From contig CAYVMO010000001.1 of assembly GCA_964452645.1 (NCBI GenBank), forward strand, positions 177,970 to 241,969: 64,000 bases of DNA. Reading direction: 5' to 3'. Origin of the DNA: CAYXTW01 sp964452645. Lineage in GTDB: Bacteria > Zixibacteria > MSB-5A5 > GN15 > PGXB01. A model generated the notes under the pieces. The model did no database searches. It was not told where the DNA came from and saw only the letters and a program-made list of their open reading frames with translations. Positions 61,808 to 64,000 of this stretch are shown here, in pieces. A program made the translations under genes and the position numbers. Positions within the stretch are counted from its first letter, which is position 1. Each line of letters starts with the position of its first letter.

Positions 61808-62629
61808 ATGCCGGAACTGCCGGAAGTCGAAACCATTGCCCGCGGATTACAGCGCCTTTTACCGGGCAAAATCATTGAATCGGTGTATATCGACGCTCCC
61901 AAAATCGAGCGGGATAATCTTCCGGGATGGCTCGAGATTTTGCACGGGAAAAAATTCCTGAAGATCGAAAGACGGGGCAAAAATATTCTGATTGGTTTGG
62001 ACGACGGCTTTACCCTCTGGGTGCATCTGAAAATGACCGGGCATCTGTATTATATGCCGAAATCGGCTCAAATCGGCAAACATGACCTGATGGTTTTCAG
62101 GCTTAAGAACGATAGCAGGACGCTGCGTTTCAATGATTATCGCCGATTCGGGAGAGTTCGGCTGCTTAAAACCGATGAAGTTCTCAGGCAAAAGGGATTG
62201 GCCGATCTTGGTCCGGAACCGCTGGAGATATCACAACCTGATTTCGTGAGACTATTCAGAACACGGGAACGAATGATTAAACCGGCCCTGCTGGATCAGA
62301 CATTTTTGGCCGGGCTGGGGAATATTTATGCCGATGAGACGCTCTATTTATCAAGGATTCATCCGCGCAAAATGACCGATCGAATTTCGACCAGGAAACT
62401 TCAGGCTTTGCATGAGAACACACGGCACATTTTGAAAAGGGCAATACGCCTGATGGGGACCTCGGTTGACAGTTATGCCGGAGTCGATGGTGCGCCGGGG
62501 GGGTATCAAAAGTATCTTCTGGCCTACGGGCGTGAAGGTTTGCCGTGCGGGCGCTGTGGCGGGAAAATCAGGCGTGAAAAAATCGGCTCGCGCTCGGCGC
62601 ATTTTTGCCCGAGCTGTCAAAGAATGTAG
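61808..62629 (+). CDS. mutM: Formamidopyrimidine-DNA glycosylase
   Basis: Removes 8-oxoguanine and ring-opened purines. The N-terminus MPELPEVETIARGL has the catalytic Pro2 and Glu3. HLKMTGHLYY and NIYADETL are conserved. The C-terminal zinc finger is CGRCGGKIRREKIGSRSAHF then CPSC. The 273-residue length is normal. The sequence could also be the Nei type, but the N-terminus and NIYADE favour MutM. Convergent with the AI-2E gene. Confidence 0.95.
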   Translation: MPELPEVETIARGLQRLLPGKIIESVYIDAPKIERDNLPGWLEILHGKKFLKIERRGKNILIGLDDGFTLWVHLKMTGHLYYMPKSAQIGKHDLMVFRLKNDSRTLRFNDYRRFGRVRLLKTDEVLRQKGLADLGPEPLEISQPDFVRLFRTRERMIKPALLDQTFLAGLGNIYADETLYLSRIHPRKMTDRISTRKLQALHENTRHILKRAIRLMGTSVDSYAGVDGAPGGYQKYLLAYGREGLPCGRCGGKIRREKIGSRSAHFCPSCQRM

Positions 62630-62645
62630 CTACGAATTCGATGTC

Positions 62646-63752
62646 CTAATTATCCTCCGTATCTTCCGACTCGGCCGCGGCAACCAGCATAGCTTCTTGT
62701 TCGGGGTGCATTTGAATCTCGAACATTTTCAGGATGGAGATAAAGACGGCCGAGATAAACGGCCCGAGGACGATTCCGAGAAGACCGAACATATAAATGC
62801 CGCCCATGATGGAGAAGAAAAGCATCAGCGTATGTGTCTGCGTTTTGCCGGAAAACAATAGCGGCCGGACGAAATTATCGATCTGGCTGATTACCAGCGA
62901 GCCGAAGGCGATTATCAGGATACCCTTGATATAAGAGCCGCCGAGGATAAGAATAAGACCGGCCGGGATGTACACCAGGAACGGCCCGACAATCGGGATA
63001 AAGGCGAGAAAAGCCATCACTGCGCCCCAGAGGACGGCCGAGGAGATGCCCGCAGCGGCAAAAAGGATTCCACCCAGCACTCCCTGGATCAACGCCATCA
63101 CCATACCGCCGTACATCATCCCTTCGATAACTTTTCGGAAATGCGTGTATAGATAAGCGACCCGTTCTTTTTCGATGGGCGTGATACGTTTCAGAAATTC
63201 AATAATCCGCTCGCCGTCGCGGAAAAAGAAAAACATGGTAAAGAGCATCAGCAAAAAGTAAAGGACGGTTCGCGAGATATTGGCGATGACGGTCGTCGCC
63301 TGCGAGCCGATGGCTTTGGTAAACGAAGCCATGGCATCTTTGACAATCGAGACAAAATCGACATCGGCCAGTTCGGGGTAGCTGTGCAATTTGCTTTTGA
63401 TAAGATTCAGGAAAGGCGTTATCGGGGCGAATAATCCCTCAAGCTCACCTTTTTGATAGGCGGCGTTGACTTTCTGGACGGCCCCGGCGGCTTCATTGAC
63501 CAGCGAAGCCAGCAGGTAGATTGAGGGAACGAGAATGATTATAAGAATCAACAGACAGGATAAAAGCGAGGCAATCGTGGTCGATTTAATTCTTTTGAGT
63601 ATCAGCTTATGCAATGGATGAAAGACAATCACGAGAATACCGGCCCAGGCGATGGGGGCGAAGAACGGCACCATCAGGCGATAGAAAAGATAAAAGAAAA
63701 TGGCGACTATCAGGAAAAATAAAATGGTCGCGGTGTAGTCTTTTCTCATCAT
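62646..63752 (-). CDS. AI-2E family membrane transporter
   Basis: A 368-residue membrane protein of the AI-2E (PerM/YdiK) family with about eight helices: a pair near 10-50, one near 62-88 and the C-terminal group from about 200-350. Family features are FFRDGERIIEF and AFIPIVGPFLVYIPAG. Members have been linked to autoinducer-2 export or ion transport; the substrate is not clear. It is the last gene of the window, followed by a repeat. Confidence 0.9.
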   Translation of the reverse strand: MMRKDYTATILFFLIVAIFFYLFYRLMVPFFAPIAWAGILVIVFHPLHKLILKRIKSTTIASLLSCLLILIIILVPSIYLLASLVNEAAGAVQKVNAAYQKGELEGLFAPITPFLNLIKSKLHSYPELADVDFVSIVKDAMASFTKAIGSQATTVIANISRTVLYFLLMLFTMFFFFRDGERIIEFLKRITPIEKERVAYLYTHFRKVIEGMMYGGMVMALIQGVLGGILFAAAGISSAVLWGAVMAFLAFIPIVGPFLVYIPAGLILILGGSYIKGILIIAFGSLVISQIDNFVRPLLFSGKTQTHTLMLFFSIMGGIYMFGLLGIVLGPFISAVFISILKMFEIQMHPEQEAMLVAAAESEDTEDN

Positions 63753-63894
63753 AGTGCGTTTTAACCCTCAGTCTAAAATTCGGCAAATTTTTATCTGGAA
63801 TCAATAAGAATTATTAAGGTTTTTTGAGGTCTCCCTGTATCTGTTTTTGGCGGCGTATTTTAAGATCATGGTGTTAATAGGTATCTTTTAAAAC

Positions 63895-64000
63895 GGCTTC
63901 GTTTCCGATTTTTAAATTTTTTTCATATCGCAAAAAATAAGCATGTGCGGCGTATGTTCACATGCGCCGCGTAATCCGGCAGATGTGGACATCTGCCGGA
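63895..64000 (+). repeat. Composite dispersed repeat, copy 3 (cut by the window edge)
   Basis: Module A (63895 onward, GGCTTCGTTTCCGATTTTTA plus a T run) continues through a GCGCCGCGTA stretch to a perfect palindrome, TCCGGCAGATGT-GG-ACATCTGCCGGA (63975-64000). The palindrome matches copy 1 with one base changed. Module B would lie beyond the window. The gap between the AI-2E gene and this copy (63753-63894) shows nothing else. Confidence 0.75.

Noticed and set aside
1..64000. CRISPR arrays, rRNA genes, riboswitches, prophage genes, recognisable transposases
   Set aside because: Read for regularly spaced repeats, conserved RNA motifs and phage or transposase proteins; none found. The repeats present are hairpins or dispersed modules without regular spacing.

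Overview
The window is chromosomal DNA from a bacterium. It is about 45-48% GC outside one AT-rich insert and is densely packed with housekeeping genes. Two exported proteins at the left end finish in dockerin-type modules with paired NIFDIT...YL motifs. That style, together with lipoproteins, an MCE (MlaD-type) protein, peptidase-MA-like and TPR exported proteins and a BatA protein, suggests a diderm of an uncultured lineage such as candidate phylum Zixibacteria. This placement is inference from style. There is no rRNA in the window.

Layout. 1-4.9 kb: two exported dockerin proteins, a mosaic adhesin-like protein cut by the window edge and an arylsulfotransferase. 4.9-8.8 kb (minus): KamA-like radical SAM protein, Smr protein, response regulator, HflX. 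8.8-13.1 kb: an accessory block holding dispersed repeats, a gene of the STGPKT/EGK family, and an AT-rich two-gene cassette (DNA methyltransferase plus a PD-(D/E)XK-like protein) that looks like an undescribed restriction-modification or defence unit. The block lies between inverted copies of a composite repeat. 13.1-16.2 kb (minus): ispE-spoVG-tRNA-Gln-prs-rplY, which resembles the Firmicute ispE...spoVG...prs-ctc order. 16.4-27.7 kb (plus): aconitase, gcvT, comB, TPR/peptidase-MA-like protein, BatA/vWA protein, ABC-F ATPase, flavodoxin-fold reductase, methyltransferase. 27.8-30.3 kb: rpmE-DUF1385-prfA. 30.4-37.3 kb: NmrA-like protein, a membrane protein, tldD-tldE with a tightly coupled small Tat-signal peptide gene, prmC, ATC-hydrolase-like gene, nth. 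37.3-40.4 kb: DUF2953-like gene with gerW (ytfI-ytfJ pair), small zinc ribbon, PEBP protein, PTS EIIA. 40.6-49.1 kb: aspS, phoH, 7TM-HD phosphodiesterase, ybeY, CorC-like protein, TPR lipoprotein, GNAT. 49.2-53.5 kb (minus): GH57 glucanotransferase, MCE protein, rsgA and a 58-codon gene overlapping the rsgA start. 53.6-58.7 kb: RRM protein with a long leader, 2H phosphoesterase, an unknown small protein, a guanidino-group-modifying enzyme, GNAT, pepF. 58.7-64 kb: nadC, birA, iscU/nifU-like gene, lipoprotein, mutM, AI-2E-type membrane protein, and a third copy of the composite repeat at the right edge.

Much of the content is translation and ribosome biology: prfA/prmC, rpmE, rplY, ybeY, rsgA, hflX, aspS, an ABC-F protein and tRNA-Gln. 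The accessory interest lies in the 8.9-12.8 kb block, the tldDE-linked small peptide, the small gene in front of rsgA, and several families of intergenic hairpin repeats. Starts were moved downstream from the longest frame wherever a Shine-Dalgarno sequence or family N-terminus supported it. At hflX, tldD and nadC a -10-like hexamer lies 6-8 bases before the ATG, which suggests some leaderless transcripts.
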